Counted from the first letter of the stretch, positions 45,324 through 54,208 are shown. The stretch: DNA of 64,000 nt from JAWCQZ01 sp038869515 [NCBI: Halobacteria archaeon] (GCA_038869515.1 JAWCQZ010000008.1:21916-85915), one strand, 5' to 3'. Notes: generated from the sequence alone by a model not told the origin. Program-made: numbers and translations.

Positions 45324-45737
45324 ATGGGCGCCCTCGACGACGTCCGGGCCAAGTTCCAGGCGGGGAGCGCCCGCCCGGAGGACCTCGGGCTCCTCTTCAA
45401 GGCGATAGAGGAGCTGGCCTCCCGGGACCCCGACGTCCAGGCCGAACTCAACGGCGTGAGGGACGTCACCGTCAACTTCGTGGTGGAGAAGACCGACCTC
45501 AAGACCTACCTGAGAATCGCCAACCACCGGCTCCAGTTCGGCGTCGGGACCGCCCCCAACCCCGACGTCACCCTCTCGGTGAGCGCCGAAGTGGCGGCCT
45601 ACCTGGCGGCGGCCAACATGGACAAGGTCCGGGAGGCGGTCTTCGCCGGAGGGTTCAACGTTGTGAGCGGGGACATCAACAAGTCCATGGCCCTCCTGCC
45701 CATCTTTGAAATGGTCGTGGAGAAACTGCAGGCCTGA
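45324..45737 (+). CDS. SCP2 sterol-carrier-like lipid-binding protein
   Basis: 137 residues, one SCP2 domain: an N-terminal helix pair, then DVTVNFVVEKTDLKTYLRIANHRLQFGVGTAPNPDVTLSVSAEVAAYLAA and VFAGGFNVVSGDINKSMALLPIFEMVVEKL. SCP2 domains hold fatty acyl chains or other lipids in a hydrophobic tunnel. Its divergent placement with the acyl-CoA dehydrogenase suggests a shared lipid or acyl-CoA process. The start is chosen by the TATA spacing. Nothing identifiable lies between its end and 45840. Confidence 0.88.
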   Translation: MGALDDVRAKFQAGSARPEDLGLLFKAIEELASRDPDVQAELNGVRDVTVNFVVEKTDLKTYLRIANHRLQFGVGTAPNPDVTLSVSAEVAAYLAAANMDKVREAVFAGGFNVVSGDINKSMALLPIFEMVVEKLQA

Positions 45738-45839
45738 TGCGGGGGGCCGGTCAGGTCCTCCGGCGGCCCGCGGCGGCGGAGAGGATTCCCCGGTTCGGCC
45801 GCCTCTCGTGCATCCGTCCCCTCGGGAGTCGGCCTTCCG

Positions 45840-46484
45840 TCACATCCGGACCTTGACGGCGAAGCCCACTCCGTCCCGCACCGGGAGGAGGGTCATCCGG
45901 AACCGGGGGTCGCGAAGCATCTGGCCGGTGAACGCCCGGATGGCACGGGTCTCCGGGCTCCGGTCCCCCGTCGCCACGAGTCCCGACCAGAGCAGGTTGT
46001 CCACCAGGAGGAGGGCGCCGGGCTTCATGCGGGGCGCGAAGTTGCGGCGGGCGTCGGGGTATCCCTCCTTGTCGATGTCCATGAAGAGGATGTCCGCCCG
46101 CTCCACCGGGAGCGCGTCCAGGAGGTCGAGGGCGTCTCCGACATGGAATTTGAACCGCCTTCCGAAGCCCATCCGGCCCAGGCAATCCCGCGCCATCTCC
46201 GCGTGGTTCTCCGAGGCGTCGGTGAGGTGGATGGCCCCCCTCGGGCCCATGCCGCGCAGGAACCACGCCGCGGAGTATCCGAACCCGGAGCCGAGTTCAA
46301 CGACGAGACGGGCCCGGACAGCGCGAGCCGCGAGTTCGAGAAACCGCCCCACCTGGGGGCCCACGATGGGGAAGTCGAATCTGCGCGCGTAGGACTCCAT
46401 CTCCCGGAGGACCGGGTGAGGGCTCGGGAGGCGCCGGGCCAGGTAGTCCTCGACGCGGGGAGTGTGGATTCCGGTGACCGCCAC
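45840..46484 (-). CDS. Caffeoyl-CoA-type O-methyltransferase
   Basis: 214 residues. The class I SAM-binding fold begins with ARLVVELGSGFGYSAAWFLRGMG (motif I). HLTDASENHAEMARDCLG (motif II) and ADILFMDIDKEGYPDARRNFAPRMKPGALLLVDNLLWSGLV (metal-ligand Asp/Asn region) match the CCoAOMT/COMT family, which uses a divalent cation to methylate catechol-like hydroxyls. The archaeal substrate is unknown. It shares its transcript with the DoxX protein upstream (3 bp gap). Confidence 0.92.
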   Translation of the reverse strand: MAVTGIHTPRVEDYLARRLPSPHPVLREMESYARRFDFPIVGPQVGRFLELAARAVRARLVVELGSGFGYSAAWFLRGMGPRGAIHLTDASENHAEMARDCLGRMGFGRRFKFHVGDALDLLDALPVERADILFMDIDKEGYPDARRNFAPRMKPGALLLVDNLLWSGLVATGDRSPETRAIRAFTGQMLRDPRFRMTLLPVRDGVGFAVKVRM

Positions 46485-46487
46485 TCC

Positions 46488-46964
46488 TCAGACCATCCAA
46501 CCGGGTTTCCGCTTCCTCAGCCAGCCGTCCACGCTGAGGAGGTAGCACCCCGTGAGGCCCAGGGAGAGGGCCGCGCCGAGGGTGGTGAGGTCCTTGAGGA
46601 TCCCCACCTGCCACCGGGGGACTCCGAAGAGGGAGACGATGAGGACCATCTCCACCGCCACAAGGGCGCAGGCGTAGCGGGTGAACGCGCCGAAGAGGAG
46701 GAGGAGCCCGAGGGCCGCCTCGCCGATGCCGAACACGTAGAGCGTGAGCGCCTGGGCGGTCGGCTCGGAGAGGCCGGGGACCGCCTGCTGCAGGAGCTGG
46801 AATCCCGCGCGGCCGCCGCTGGCCAGTTTCGAGTGTCCCTCGATGAGGAAGAGAGCAGCGAGGCCGAACCGGAGGGGGAGAGTCGAGAGCCGTTCGCCTT
46901 TCCGGACCACTTCCCAGCCCCACCGGAAGAGAGGCCGAGGGTCCACCGGGGACTGGAGGGGCAT
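46488..46964 (-). CDS. DoxX-family membrane protein
   Basis: 158 residues with four helices at about 28-48 (LPLRFGLAALFLIEGHSKL), 72-90 (ALTLYVFGIGEAALGLLLLFG), 93-112 and 122-143. RFGLAALFLIEGHSKLASGG is the DoxX/SURF4-type opening. Related proteins include the quinol-oxidase subunit DoxD and bacterial integral proteins with no settled role. It is coupled to the O-methyltransferase by a 3-bp gap, which raises the possibility of a quinone-related pathway, but nothing else supports that. Confidence 0.82.
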   Translation of the reverse strand: MPLQSPVDPRPLFRWGWEVVRKGERLSTLPLRFGLAALFLIEGHSKLASGGRAGFQLLQQAVPGLSEPTAQALTLYVFGIGEAALGLLLLFGAFTRYACALVAVEMVLIVSLFGVPRWQVGILKDLTTLGAALSLGLTGCYLLSVDGWLRKRKPGWMV

Positions 46965-47016
46965 GGCAGTTCAGGTTCCCTCCGTCCATGGCTCGCTAAA
47001 ACGTTGTCGACAGGGG

Positions 47017-48336
47017 TCAGCGGGAGACCTTCCCCGTCCCCCGGCCGGTGAGGCGCGCGAGATAGTCGGCGAGCCCCTTGTAGATGAGGTCCACCCGCTG
47101 GGGGAGGGTCGTCTCGGTGCTCAGGACGAGGGCCTGGGGGTCCACCTTGGCCAGGGCGCGGGTGATTTCGAGGTTCTTGGCCGCGAAGGTGGCGTGGTAC
47201 ATCTGCTGGAGGTCGGGGTCGTGGGTGTCCACCAGCCAGGTGCGGCCCGTCTCGGGGTGCTGGAACCCCATGAGCCCCATGTCGGGGAGCGTGTCGTCAA
47301 TCGGGTCGGTGACTCGGAAGTTGACGATCCAGCGGTTGCCCTTCTTGAGGTCGCGGATGACCTCCGCGAGGGCGTTCCATCCCCCGCTCCACTCCTCGAC
47401 GTGCTGGAACGGGGAGAGGACGATGACGATGGAGCGGGGCGTGATGCGGTTCACCGCCACCATCTGGGAGATGGCCTTGGGGAGGTCGCTCCGGCCCCGG
47501 GGGTAGTACTTGTTGAGTTTGTAGAGGATGTCGTAGAAGTGGTTCTTCCCGTTGCTCGGGTCGATGATGTAGCCGGCGCTGTCGGTCAGGAAGCCGATGC
47601 CGAGGAGGTCCTCGTTGACGGTGGTGAGGCAGCCGATGAGGGCGGCGGTCTCGGCCATGACGTTCCACTTCCGGTCCACGATGCCCTCCCACGATTGGGC
47701 CGAGGCGTCGAGGAGGACCCAGAAGGTCCGGGCGTCGGGGGGCGGGGGCCGCGTCAGAATCTTGCCACCGCGGGCGCTCTGCTTCCAGTCGATGAGCCGG
47801 GCGTCGTCTCCCGCCTCCATGACCTTGCGGTCGTAGGGGTCGCTGCCCTTCAGCATCTGGAAGAGCAGCTCCATGGAGCCCGAGCGCGCCATGCTGTCGG
47901 TGGAGCGGACCCCGAAGAGGTAGTCCTCCACGATGCGCTGGAGCCGCTTCTTCAGGCGGGCCTCCACCAGGGAGGTGGTGTCGAAGGAGGAGCCGGTGAG
48001 GGAGAAGAGGCCCTTGAAGCGCTCCCGCCCCCCCTTCGGCGCGGGGGCCGGGGGGGCGCCGGGAGGGGAACGGGAAGGAGGGGCGCCGCGCGGAGGGGGG
48101 AGCCGTCCGCCCGGAGGGGGGGGCGCGGTCCGGCCGGGGGAGGGGGCGGGCCGCCCCGGAACGGCCCCGGGCCGGGGAGCGGCGGGGGCGGGCCGGGGGG
48201 GAGCCATCAGCGGCGGCCGGGAAGAGGCGACGCCGCCCTTTTCCCGAATCGCCGCGCGGACGTAGGCGGGCGGGACCGCGGGTTGGCCCTGCGCCGGGGG
48301 CTGGGGCTTGGGGGGCGGTTTGGACGCCTCGGCCAT
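47017..48336 (-). CDS. DUF58/VWA-like protein with Pro-rich N-terminus
   Basis: 439 residues. The first 105 are a Pro/Ala/Arg-rich disordered arm. A helical stretch (LVEARLKKRLQRIVEDYLFGVRSTD) precedes the DUF58 core: YDRKVMEAGDDARLIDWKQSARGGKIL (the conserved D-D-x-R-x-I-D-W-K-x-x-A-R block), then a vWA-like domain starting TFWVLLDASAQSW. The MIDAS triad D-x-S-x-S is imperfect (DASAQ), so metal binding is doubtful. DUF58 proteins normally act with a MoxR AAA+ ATPase in chaperone-like complexes; no MoxR gene is in the window. It is divergent from a helical-repeat protein gene. Confidence 0.85.
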   Translation of the reverse strand: MAEASKPPPKPQPPAQGQPAVPPAYVRAAIREKGGVASSRPPLMAPPRPAPAAPRPGAVPGRPAPSPGRTAPPPPGGRLPPPRGAPPSRSPPGAPPAPAPKGGRERFKGLFSLTGSSFDTTSLVEARLKKRLQRIVEDYLFGVRSTDSMARSGSMELLFQMLKGSDPYDRKVMEAGDDARLIDWKQSARGGKILTRPPPPDARTFWVLLDASAQSWEGIVDRKWNVMAETAALIGCLTTVNEDLLGIGFLTDSAGYIIDPSNGKNHFYDILYKLNKYYPRGRSDLPKAISQMVAVNRITPRSIVIVLSPFQHVEEWSGGWNALAEVIRDLKKGNRWIVNFRVTDPIDDTLPDMGLMGFQHPETGRTWLVDTHDPDLQQMYHATFAAKNLEITRALAKVDPQALVLSTETTLPQRVDLIYKGLADYLARLTGRGTGKVSR

Positions 48337-48418
48337 CAGGCGGCGTCTCCCCCCGGTGTTCCCGTCCCCACATCGTCGCGTCCCATGGGCCCTTCGACCC
48401 ACTTCCTTCGGAGGAAGG

Positions 48419-50035
48419 ATGAAGTCTCCGCGGAGGATGGGGGGCGCGATGGCCTCGCCGGAGAAGCGCCCCTCTCTCTTCGGGCCCTTCCCCGAGTATC
48501 GCCTCGACCTCACCGCCCCGCTCGACCGCGCCCGCGAGAGGGAGCGGAAGGGGGACCTGGAGGAGGCCCTGCTCCTGGCGAGCCGGTTCTTCGACGAGAC
48601 CGCCAAGGAGATTCTCGGGGGGAGGTCCGAGTTCGTCCCCAACGCCGCCAGCGCGGCGCGGTGCGTGGTGCGGTGCTGCGTGAAGATGGAGAGGCCGGAG
48701 CGGGCCAGGAAGTTCATCGCCGACGCACGGTCCCGCGTCCCGCAGGAGGGTCCCGGCCCCCTCCGCCTCCGCGCCCGGCTCCGGGAGGAGGAGGCGCGCC
48801 TCCGGGAGTTCGAGGAGACCCTCGGGGAGTTCCGGGCGCGGGCCGAGGGGTTCCGGTCCCGCGCGTCGCCATCGGTCCAGGGGCACGCCCTGCCCCTCGG
48901 CCTCTCGGCGCGCCACGCCGCGGCCGCCTGCAAGGAGATGGGCGCGGAGGCCCTCGGGGTGCGGCTCCTCGCCGAGGCGGCGCAGGGCCTCCTCGGGGCG
49001 CGCTCGACCGACCTCCGCCCCCTCGTGGCGGCGCTGGAACTCCTCGCGGCGGAGATGGACCGGCTCGGCTCGCCGGGCGAGGCGGCCCGGACGCTGGAGG
49101 CGGCCCGCCTGCGGGCGGAGTCGGCCTTGGCCCTCTTCCGGGCGGCCGGGGCTCTCTTCGGGGCGCCCGCGAGCTCCGACCCGGTGGCCCGCCTCCTGCG
49201 GCTCGAGGCGGCCCACCGGCGGAGGGGCGGGGACCGGGCGGGCGCCCGGAGATGCCTCGACGCGCTGACCCGCCTGCAGCCCGGCGAGGCGGCGGTTGAG
49301 CTCGCCCTCCTCGGAGATGCGGGGCCGGCCCTTGACGACCTCGCATCCGCGGCGCCTCCGCCGGAGGAGGTGGTGTTCGTCCTGGAGTTCCGCGCCCGCC
49401 TCCTGCTCCGCCTCGGCCGCGAAGAGGAGGGGCGGCGGGCGGCGCGGGAGGCCCTGGGGCTCTTCCGCGCCGCGGAGCGGCCCCCCCTCGAAGACGAGTG
49501 GTACCAGCGGTGGCTGAGCCGCCTCCACCGGGCCGCGGGCGAGTACCGGCGGCTGCGGCTCCGGGAGGCTGCGGGCGAGGAGGTCGCGCCCGCCCTGGAG
49601 GCGCTCGCCTCCGACCTGGCCCGGTTCGGGCTTGAGGTCCGCGCGATGGAGCGCGGGGTGGCGGACGAGGCGGCGGGCCACATCCTCCTGCGGGCGGGGC
49701 GGCGTGAGGCGGCCTTCCACTCCTTCCACCGCGCCCTCGAGGCCTACCGGGAGGAGGAGTGGGAGGGGAGCGAGCACATCTACGAGGACGACTTCCTGAT
49801 GCTCGACGCCCTCGGGAGGGAGGAGGCGCTCCTCCGGCTGACCGACCCCCGCTGGAGACATCCGCCGGAGCGGGTGGAAGCCCTCATGCGGGCCGCCTTC
49901 GACCCCGGCGAGTTCCGGAGGTTCGGCGACCACGCGGTCGAGGACTACTTCGCGGGGCTCAACCCGGGGCCCCTCGACCGCGACCCGGAGGAAGTGACCG
50001 CGGAAATCAAACTTCCCGAGGGTCCGAGGGGCTGA
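48419..50035 (+). CDS. Large helical-repeat (TPR-like) protein
   Basis: 538 residues from the ATG at 48419, which has GGAGGAAGG just before it; an ATG at 48449 is an alternative. The whole chain is Ala/Arg/Glu/Leu-rich paired helices resembling degenerate TPRs, e.g. LDRARERERKGDLEEALLLASRFFDE, ERPERARKFIADA, RRRGGDRAGARRCLDALTRLQPGEAA and EGRRAAREALGLF. No enzyme motif is present. It faces the DUF58 gene across 82 bp; MoxR/DUF58 systems often include TPR proteins, so a partnership is plausible. Its 3' end overlaps the convergent membrane-protein gene by 29 bp. Confidence 0.72.
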   Translation: MKSPRRMGGAMASPEKRPSLFGPFPEYRLDLTAPLDRARERERKGDLEEALLLASRFFDETAKEILGGRSEFVPNAASAARCVVRCCVKMERPERARKFIADARSRVPQEGPGPLRLRARLREEEARLREFEETLGEFRARAEGFRSRASPSVQGHALPLGLSARHAAAACKEMGAEALGVRLLAEAAQGLLGARSTDLRPLVAALELLAAEMDRLGSPGEAARTLEAARLRAESALALFRAAGALFGAPASSDPVARLLRLEAAHRRRGGDRAGARRCLDALTRLQPGEAAVELALLGDAGPALDDLASAAPPPEEVVFVLEFRARLLLRLGREEEGRRAAREALGLFRAAERPPLEDEWYQRWLSRLHRAAGEYRRLRLREAAGEEVAPALEALASDLARFGLEVRAMERGVADEAAGHILLRAGRREAAFHSFHRALEAYREEEWEGSEHIYEDDFLMLDALGREEALLRLTDPRWRHPPERVEALMRAAFDPGEFRRFGDHAVEDYFAGLNPGPLDRDPEEVTAEIKLPEGPRG

Positions 50036-50570
50036 GCCGCGGCGCGTAGCGGGCCGTCAGGCCGAGGAGCCCGTAGCCGATGCCGACGAGAATCAGCAGG
50101 AACTTCGGGATGGCGCAGAGCGGGGCGAGAGGGGCCCAGGCGTAGTTCCCCTCCAGGGAGGCGAGGATGGAGAGATTCTCCACGCCGTCGAGCGCCCCGC
50201 CCGCCCACTGGAGCCACGCGAGGGGAACCGCCGCGGAGGCGAGGGGCCAGCGGCGCGCCCGCAGGAGGTCGCCGCTCCAGAGGCAGGCGAGGGCGAGGCC
50301 GGTGGAGTAGACGACGGCGTAGAGGCAGTCGAGGCCGAGGTCGAACCCCGCCCGGGCGCGCTGCTCGGGGCCCCACGACTCGACGGCGGCGCGGGCCCGC
50401 TCCGGGTCGCCGGTGAACTCCATCGTGAGGACTCCGAGGGGGGCCGCCGGAGTCCGGAGAGGGGCGCCGCCGGAGAAGAGCGCCAGGGTGAGGAGCGCGA
50501 AGAGGCCGAGGAGGGCGAGGAAGACCCGGAGGCGCTTCTGCGGGGGGACCGCCTGGAGGGGGTGGTTCAC
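50007..50570 (-). CDS. Hypothetical four-helix membrane protein
   Basis: 187 residues with hydrophobic segments at about 15-33 (VFLALLGLFALLTLALFSG), 78-98, 107-125 and 145-172. The external loop after helix 1 carries GVLTMEFTGDPERARAAVESWGPEQRARAGFDLGLDCLYAVVYSTGLALA, a pattern seen in uncharacterised membrane proteins of many prokaryotes. No function is known. It is divergent from the XTP pyrophosphatase (36 bp between starts). Confidence 0.78.
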   Translation of the reverse strand: MNHPLQAVPPQKRLRVFLALLGLFALLTLALFSGGAPLRTPAAPLGVLTMEFTGDPERARAAVESWGPEQRARAGFDLGLDCLYAVVYSTGLALACLWSGDLLRARRWPLASAAVPLAWLQWAGGALDGVENLSILASLEGNYAWAPLAPLCAIPKFLLILVGIGYGLLGLTARYAPRLSPSDPREV

Positions 50571-50606
50571 GGGCGAAGGTTAAGGTCCCCCGGTAAAGGC
50601 TTCCCC

Positions 50607-51218
50607 ATGCCCGGGCGCCAGCGGCTGGCCTTCCTGACCTCCAACCGCCACAAGTTCCTCGAGGCGCGCGCCGCCCTCGGGCCGGAGGTGGCGCTGGAGC
50701 AGATTGCGGTCCCAAAGCCCGAGTTGCAGGCGGACGACCTCGAGACCATCGCGCGGTTCGGCGCCGGGTTTGCGGCGCGGGTCCTGGGGCGGCCGGTGGT
50801 GGTGGAGGACACCGGGCTCTTCGTCGACGCGCTGAGGGGGTTCCCGGGCCCCTACTCCAACTACGTCTTCCGCACCATCGGCAACGCCGGAGTGCTGAGA
50901 CTGCTCGACGGTGCGAAGAACCGGAAGGCGCTCTTCCGGTCGGTCGTCGCCTTCGCTGTGCCGGGAGGGGAGCCGGCGACCTTCGCGGGGGAGGTGCGGG
51001 GGCGCATCGGCCTCGCTCCGCGGGGCAAGGGCGGCTTCGGGTATGACCCGGTCTTCATCTACAAGGGGCGGACGCTGGCGGAGATGTCGGTGCGGGAGAA
51101 GGGGGCCGTTTCCCACCGGGGGAGGGCGTTCCGGAGGTTCGGGACGTGGTGGACTGTCGCCGGGAGGAGGAGAGGAGCTACGCTCCCCTCCCCCTTCCGG
51201 GACTCCGCCACGGTTTAG
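50607..51218 (+). CDS. rdgB: XTP/dITP diphosphatase (RdgB/HAM1 family)
   Basis: 203 residues. LAFLTSNRHKFLEARAALGP (substrate-binding S/T-x-N-x-x-K), VVVEDTGLFVDALRGFPGPYSNYVFRTIG (catalytic acidic cluster), GKGGFGYDPVFIYKG, and MSVREKGAVSHRGRAFRRF are family hallmarks. It removes deaminated purine nucleotides (ITP, XTP and deoxy forms) before they enter DNA or RNA. The last 15 residues run past the usual end. In many euryarchaea this gene sits near tRNA or kinase genes; here it stands alone. Confidence 0.95.
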   Translation: MPGRQRLAFLTSNRHKFLEARAALGPEVALEQIAVPKPELQADDLETIARFGAGFAARVLGRPVVVEDTGLFVDALRGFPGPYSNYVFRTIGNAGVLRLLDGAKNRKALFRSVVAFAVPGGEPATFAGEVRGRIGLAPRGKGGFGYDPVFIYKGRTLAEMSVREKGAVSHRGRAFRRFGTWWTVAGRRRGATLPSPFRDSATV

Positions 51219-51316
51219 GACCCCCTGGCACAGAAGGGGCAGGAGCGTGCCGGTTTTGCGCCTATCCGTCCCCTCATCCGGAGGATGGGGGGCCGGGGGT
51301 TGATGGTGCTGGGGGC

Positions 51317-52246
51317 TTAAGAGGCGGAGAAATTCATCCTAGAGGATGGTGGGGACCCCGCCAGCCAGAACATCCGCTGGACCTGCTCCTCGATATTCGG
51401 GAACATGTCGGGGCAGTGGCCGTGGCAGGTCCCGTTGAAGACGTAGAAGAACTTGGGCTCACGGGCCCGGTCGAAGAGGGCGCGACCCTGCTCGACAGGC
51501 ACGATGGAGTCCTCCCGGGAGTGGAAGAACGCCACCGGCCGCCCGGAAATGCGGGCCACGGCGGAGCTCGGGTCCAGGTCGGGCCCCAGACGGGAGTCGG
51601 GGAAGCCGCTGAACGCGAGGACCCCCTTGAAGCGGGGCTCCGCTCCCGCGGCCACCAGGGCGGCGTTGGCGCCGATGGAGTCCCCCGACACGGCGATCGC
51701 CTCGGGGTCGAGGGCGGCGCGGAGGCTCCCCGGAAGGGGGGCCCGGAGGTGGTCGAATCCGCGGAGGAGGTCCCAAATCCATGTCCGGGCCTTCTCCGGG
51801 GTGATCTCCGCGTCTCCGCCCCGCTTCTCGACGCTGAGTGTGGCGACCCCGAGGGAGCCGAGGAACCGGGCCAGGTTCCGGGCCCCCTCCGCGTCAACGG
51901 TCCTCCCGGTCATGTGGACCACCGCGGGCGTCAGGGCGGTGGCGTTGGTCCGGTTCGGGAGCCAGAGCACGGCCCGGGCCGTCCCGCCCAGGCTCGGGTA
52001 GGTGATGCGAGACTCGGTCAGGTTGCCGAGGTCGGTCTGCCCCTCCAGGAATGTCCCGATGGAGCCCCGGTCCCGGGACCATGAGGAGGCGTCCGCCGAT
52101 GGGGCGGGGAGGGCCAGGAGGAGTCCGATCCCGACCAGAACGACGGCGGCGACCGCGAGCATCCAGCGGGGCATCCGGCGGGCGGCGGGAGCGGCCCTCC
52201 CGGGGCCCTTCTGGCCCCGGCCCTTGATCTCCTTAGTTCGACCCAT
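51317..52246 (-). CDS. Membrane-anchored alpha/beta hydrolase
   Basis: 309 residues. A basic N-terminal tail, one helix (WMLAVAAVVLVGIGLLLALPA, about 28-48), then an exported domain. VVHMTGRTVDAEGARNLARFL, AIAVSGDSIGANAALVAAG (nucleophile Ser in G-D-S-I-G), VAFFHSREDSIVPVEQG (acid Asp) and NGTCHGHCPDMFPN (His) give the triad of the dienelactone-hydrolase/prolyl-oligopeptidase-like branch. Two Cys flanking the catalytic His could form a disulfide. N-x-T sequons agree with export. It overlaps the serB 3' end by 14 bp, so it is the last gene of that operon. Confidence 0.85.
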   Translation of the reverse strand: MGRTKEIKGRGQKGPGRAAPAARRMPRWMLAVAAVVLVGIGLLLALPAPSADASSWSRDRGSIGTFLEGQTDLGNLTESRITYPSLGGTARAVLWLPNRTNATALTPAVVHMTGRTVDAEGARNLARFLGSLGVATLSVEKRGGDAEITPEKARTWIWDLLRGFDHLRAPLPGSLRAALDPEAIAVSGDSIGANAALVAAGAEPRFKGVLAFSGFPDSRLGPDLDPSSAVARISGRPVAFFHSREDSIVPVEQGRALFDRAREPKFFYVFNGTCHGHCPDMFPNIEEQVQRMFWLAGSPPSSRMNFSAS

Positions 52247-52916
52247 CGCACGCCCTCCGGACGACGGCCGCCAGGCGGCGGAAGGAGCGGTCGGGGACGC
52301 CGGCCCGGGCCACCCGGGCGACCTCGGGGTTCCGGCCGAATGCGATGGAGAGGCCGGCCGCCCGCAGCATGGGGATGTCGTTCGCCCCGTCGCCCACCGC
52401 GATGGTGCGGGCCAGGTCGGTCCCGGTCCGGCGCGCGAGGTCCCGGAGGGCCCGGGCCTTGGCCCCCGGGGTCTGGAGGGGACCCCGAACCCGCCCGGTC
52501 AGGCGGCCCTTCCGGACCTCCAAGGTATTTGCGGCCACATCGGTGATGCCGAGGCGATGGGCGATGGGGTCGGCCACCTCGTGGAAGCCGCCGGTCACGA
52601 GAGCTACCGAGAGGCCCCGGCGGCGGAACTCCCGGATAACGTCTGCAGCCCCGGGCCGCGGGCGGAGGCCGCGCGCCAGCCGCGCCACCTCCCGGGCCTC
52701 CATCCCCCGGAGGAGGGCGACCCGGCGGGTCAGAGCCCCCCGGAAATCGATTTCTCCGGCCATCGCCCGAGCGGTGATGCGCGCCACCTCGGGACCGCAG
52801 CCGCGGGCCCTCGCCAGGACGACGAGCGTCTCCACCGGGACGAGGGTCATGTCCATGTCGAGGGCGATGAGGGAGTATCGGGGGCTCAAGCCGGCCTCGC
52901 GGGTTTTGACATCCAT
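52233..52916 (-). CDS. serB: Phosphoserine phosphatase
   Basis: 227 residues. YSLIALDMDMTLVPVETL is HAD motif I (DxDxT). The cap is helical (about 25-85), followed by RPRPGAADVIREFRRRGLSVALVTGGFHEVADPIAHRLG (motif II), a Lys in GAKARALRDLARRTG (motif III) and IAVGDGANDIPMLRAAGLSIAFG (motif IV). SerB-like archaeal enzymes make serine from phosphoserine. The gene overlaps the SHMT 3' end by about 31 bp, so serine formation and serine-glycine interconversion are physically coupled. serA and serC are not here. Confidence 0.92.
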   Translation of the reverse strand: MDVKTREAGLSPRYSLIALDMDMTLVPVETLVVLARARGCGPEVARITARAMAGEIDFRGALTRRVALLRGMEAREVARLARGLRPRPGAADVIREFRRRGLSVALVTGGFHEVADPIAHRLGITDVAANTLEVRKGRLTGRVRGPLQTPGAKARALRDLARRTGTDLARTIAVGDGANDIPMLRAAGLSIAFGRNPEVARVARAGVPDRSFRRLAAVVRRACDGSN

Positions 52917-54208
52917 TCGTAGGCCTCCCCGCGGGGGAAGTAAAGGTCGTCGAGGGAATAGCGGACCCTCTGGAAGGGGCGCCGCAACTCCCGAACGTCG
53001 CGCTTCACCTTCGCGAGCTCCTTCCCCCGGGCCGCCCGGAGAATCAACCCGGCGAGGGCCTCCATCTCCGACTTCCCGAAGCCGAGCCGGGTGACCTCCT
53101 GGGAGCCGATGCGGATGCCCGAGGGGTCGGTGGAGGCCCCGGGCGGGTCCCACGGCAGGAGGTTCTTGTTGACGATGATGTCGCACCTCTCCAGGTTCTC
53201 CGCCACCCGCGTGCCCCCGCCCATGGCGCTCACGTCCGCCGCGACCTGGTGGGACTCGGTGAAGCCCCGGTGCTCGGCGAGGACCTTCATCCCCCCCTCG
53301 TGGAGGGCGGCGGCGAGGGCCTTCGCGTTCTCGACGATGGCGCGGGCGTAGGCCTTCCCGAAGAGCCGCATCTCCTCCAGCGCCACGGCGAGGCCCGCCA
53401 GGTGGTGGAGGTGGTGGTTGCTGGTGGTCCCCGGGTAGACCCCTGCGTCCACGGCGTCGGCCACCTCCCGGGTGCAGAGAATCATCCCCCCCTGGGGGCC
53501 GGGCAGGGTTTTGTGGGTCGAACCGGTCAGGAGGTCGGCCCCCTCCCGGAGGGGGTCCTGGAACTTTCCGCCGGCGATGAGCCCCATGACGTGGGCGCCG
53601 TCGAACATGAGGCGGGCCCCGACCTCGGAGGCCGCCTCCCGCAGCTCGCGGACGGGGTGGGGGAAGAGGATGAGGGAGCCGCCGAGGACCACGACCTTGG
53701 GCCGGACTTCGCGGATTTTCTCAGCCGAGGCGTCGGCGTCCACGGAGAGGCTCGCGGGGTCGAAGGCGTGGTACTCGACCTTCAGGCCCCGGAGGCCGGC
53801 GGTGGAGAACCGGGCGTGCGAGATGTGGCCGCCGTGGGAAACCTTCAGCGACATGAGGGTGTCCCCGGGCTGGGCCAGGCCCCCGAAGGCGGCGAGGTTG
53901 GCGTTCATCCCCGAGATGGGCTGGACGTTGGCGTGCTCGGCCCGGAACAGCCGCTTCGCCGCCTCGAGGGCCACCGCCTCGACCTCGTCCACGTACTGGC
54001 ACCCCTGGTAGTAGCGCTCCCCCACCTTCCCTTCGGCGTAACGGTGGGAAAAATCGGTCGTCAGGAAGGAGCGCACGGTGAGGCTGGTCACGTTCTCGCT
54101 GGCGATGAGGGGAATGGCGCCGCGGAGGAGGCGGTGCTGCCCAAGGGTGGCCTCGAAGACCTTCCGGACGCCCGCGGGGGCCCGCCGGGGCCCCTTTCGG
54201 GAAGCCAT
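52886..54208 (-). CDS. glyA: Serine hydroxymethyltransferase-like enzyme
   Basis: 440 residues from the ATG at 54208 (another ATG at 54232 is possible). It is PLP-dependent and interconverts serine and glycine with tetrahydro-folate or -methanopterin. AIPLIASENVTSLTVRSFLTTDFSHRYAEG, YYQGCQYVDEVEAVALEAAK, VQPISGMNANLAAFGGLAQPGD, VSHGGHISHARFSTAG, FDGAHVMGLIAGG and LTGSTHKTLPGPQGGMI (Schiff-base Lys) are the hallmarks. The C-terminal third is closer to archaeal SHMT than to bacterial GlyA. It leads an operon with serB and the alpha/beta hydrolase. Confidence 0.94.
   Translation of the reverse strand: MASRKGPRRAPAGVRKVFEATLGQHRLLRGAIPLIASENVTSLTVRSFLTTDFSHRYAEGKVGERYYQGCQYVDEVEAVALEAAKRLFRAEHANVQPISGMNANLAAFGGLAQPGDTLMSLKVSHGGHISHARFSTAGLRGLKVEYHAFDPASLSVDADASAEKIREVRPKVVVLGGSLILFPHPVRELREAASEVGARLMFDGAHVMGLIAGGKFQDPLREGADLLTGSTHKTLPGPQGGMILCTREVADAVDAGVYPGTTSNHHLHHLAGLAVALEEMRLFGKAYARAIVENAKALAAALHEGGMKVLAEHRGFTESHQVAADVSAMGGGTRVAENLERCDIIVNKNLLPWDPPGASTDPSGIRIGSQEVTRLGFGKSEMEALAGLILRAARGKELAKVKRDVRELRRPFQRVRYSLDDLYFPRGEAYEWMSKPARPA

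Noticed and set aside
46744-49299. 851-codon plus-strand frame across DoxX, DUF58 and the repeat-protein gene
   Set aside because: Low-complexity Gly/Ala/Arg sequence overlapping genes supported by domains on both strands.
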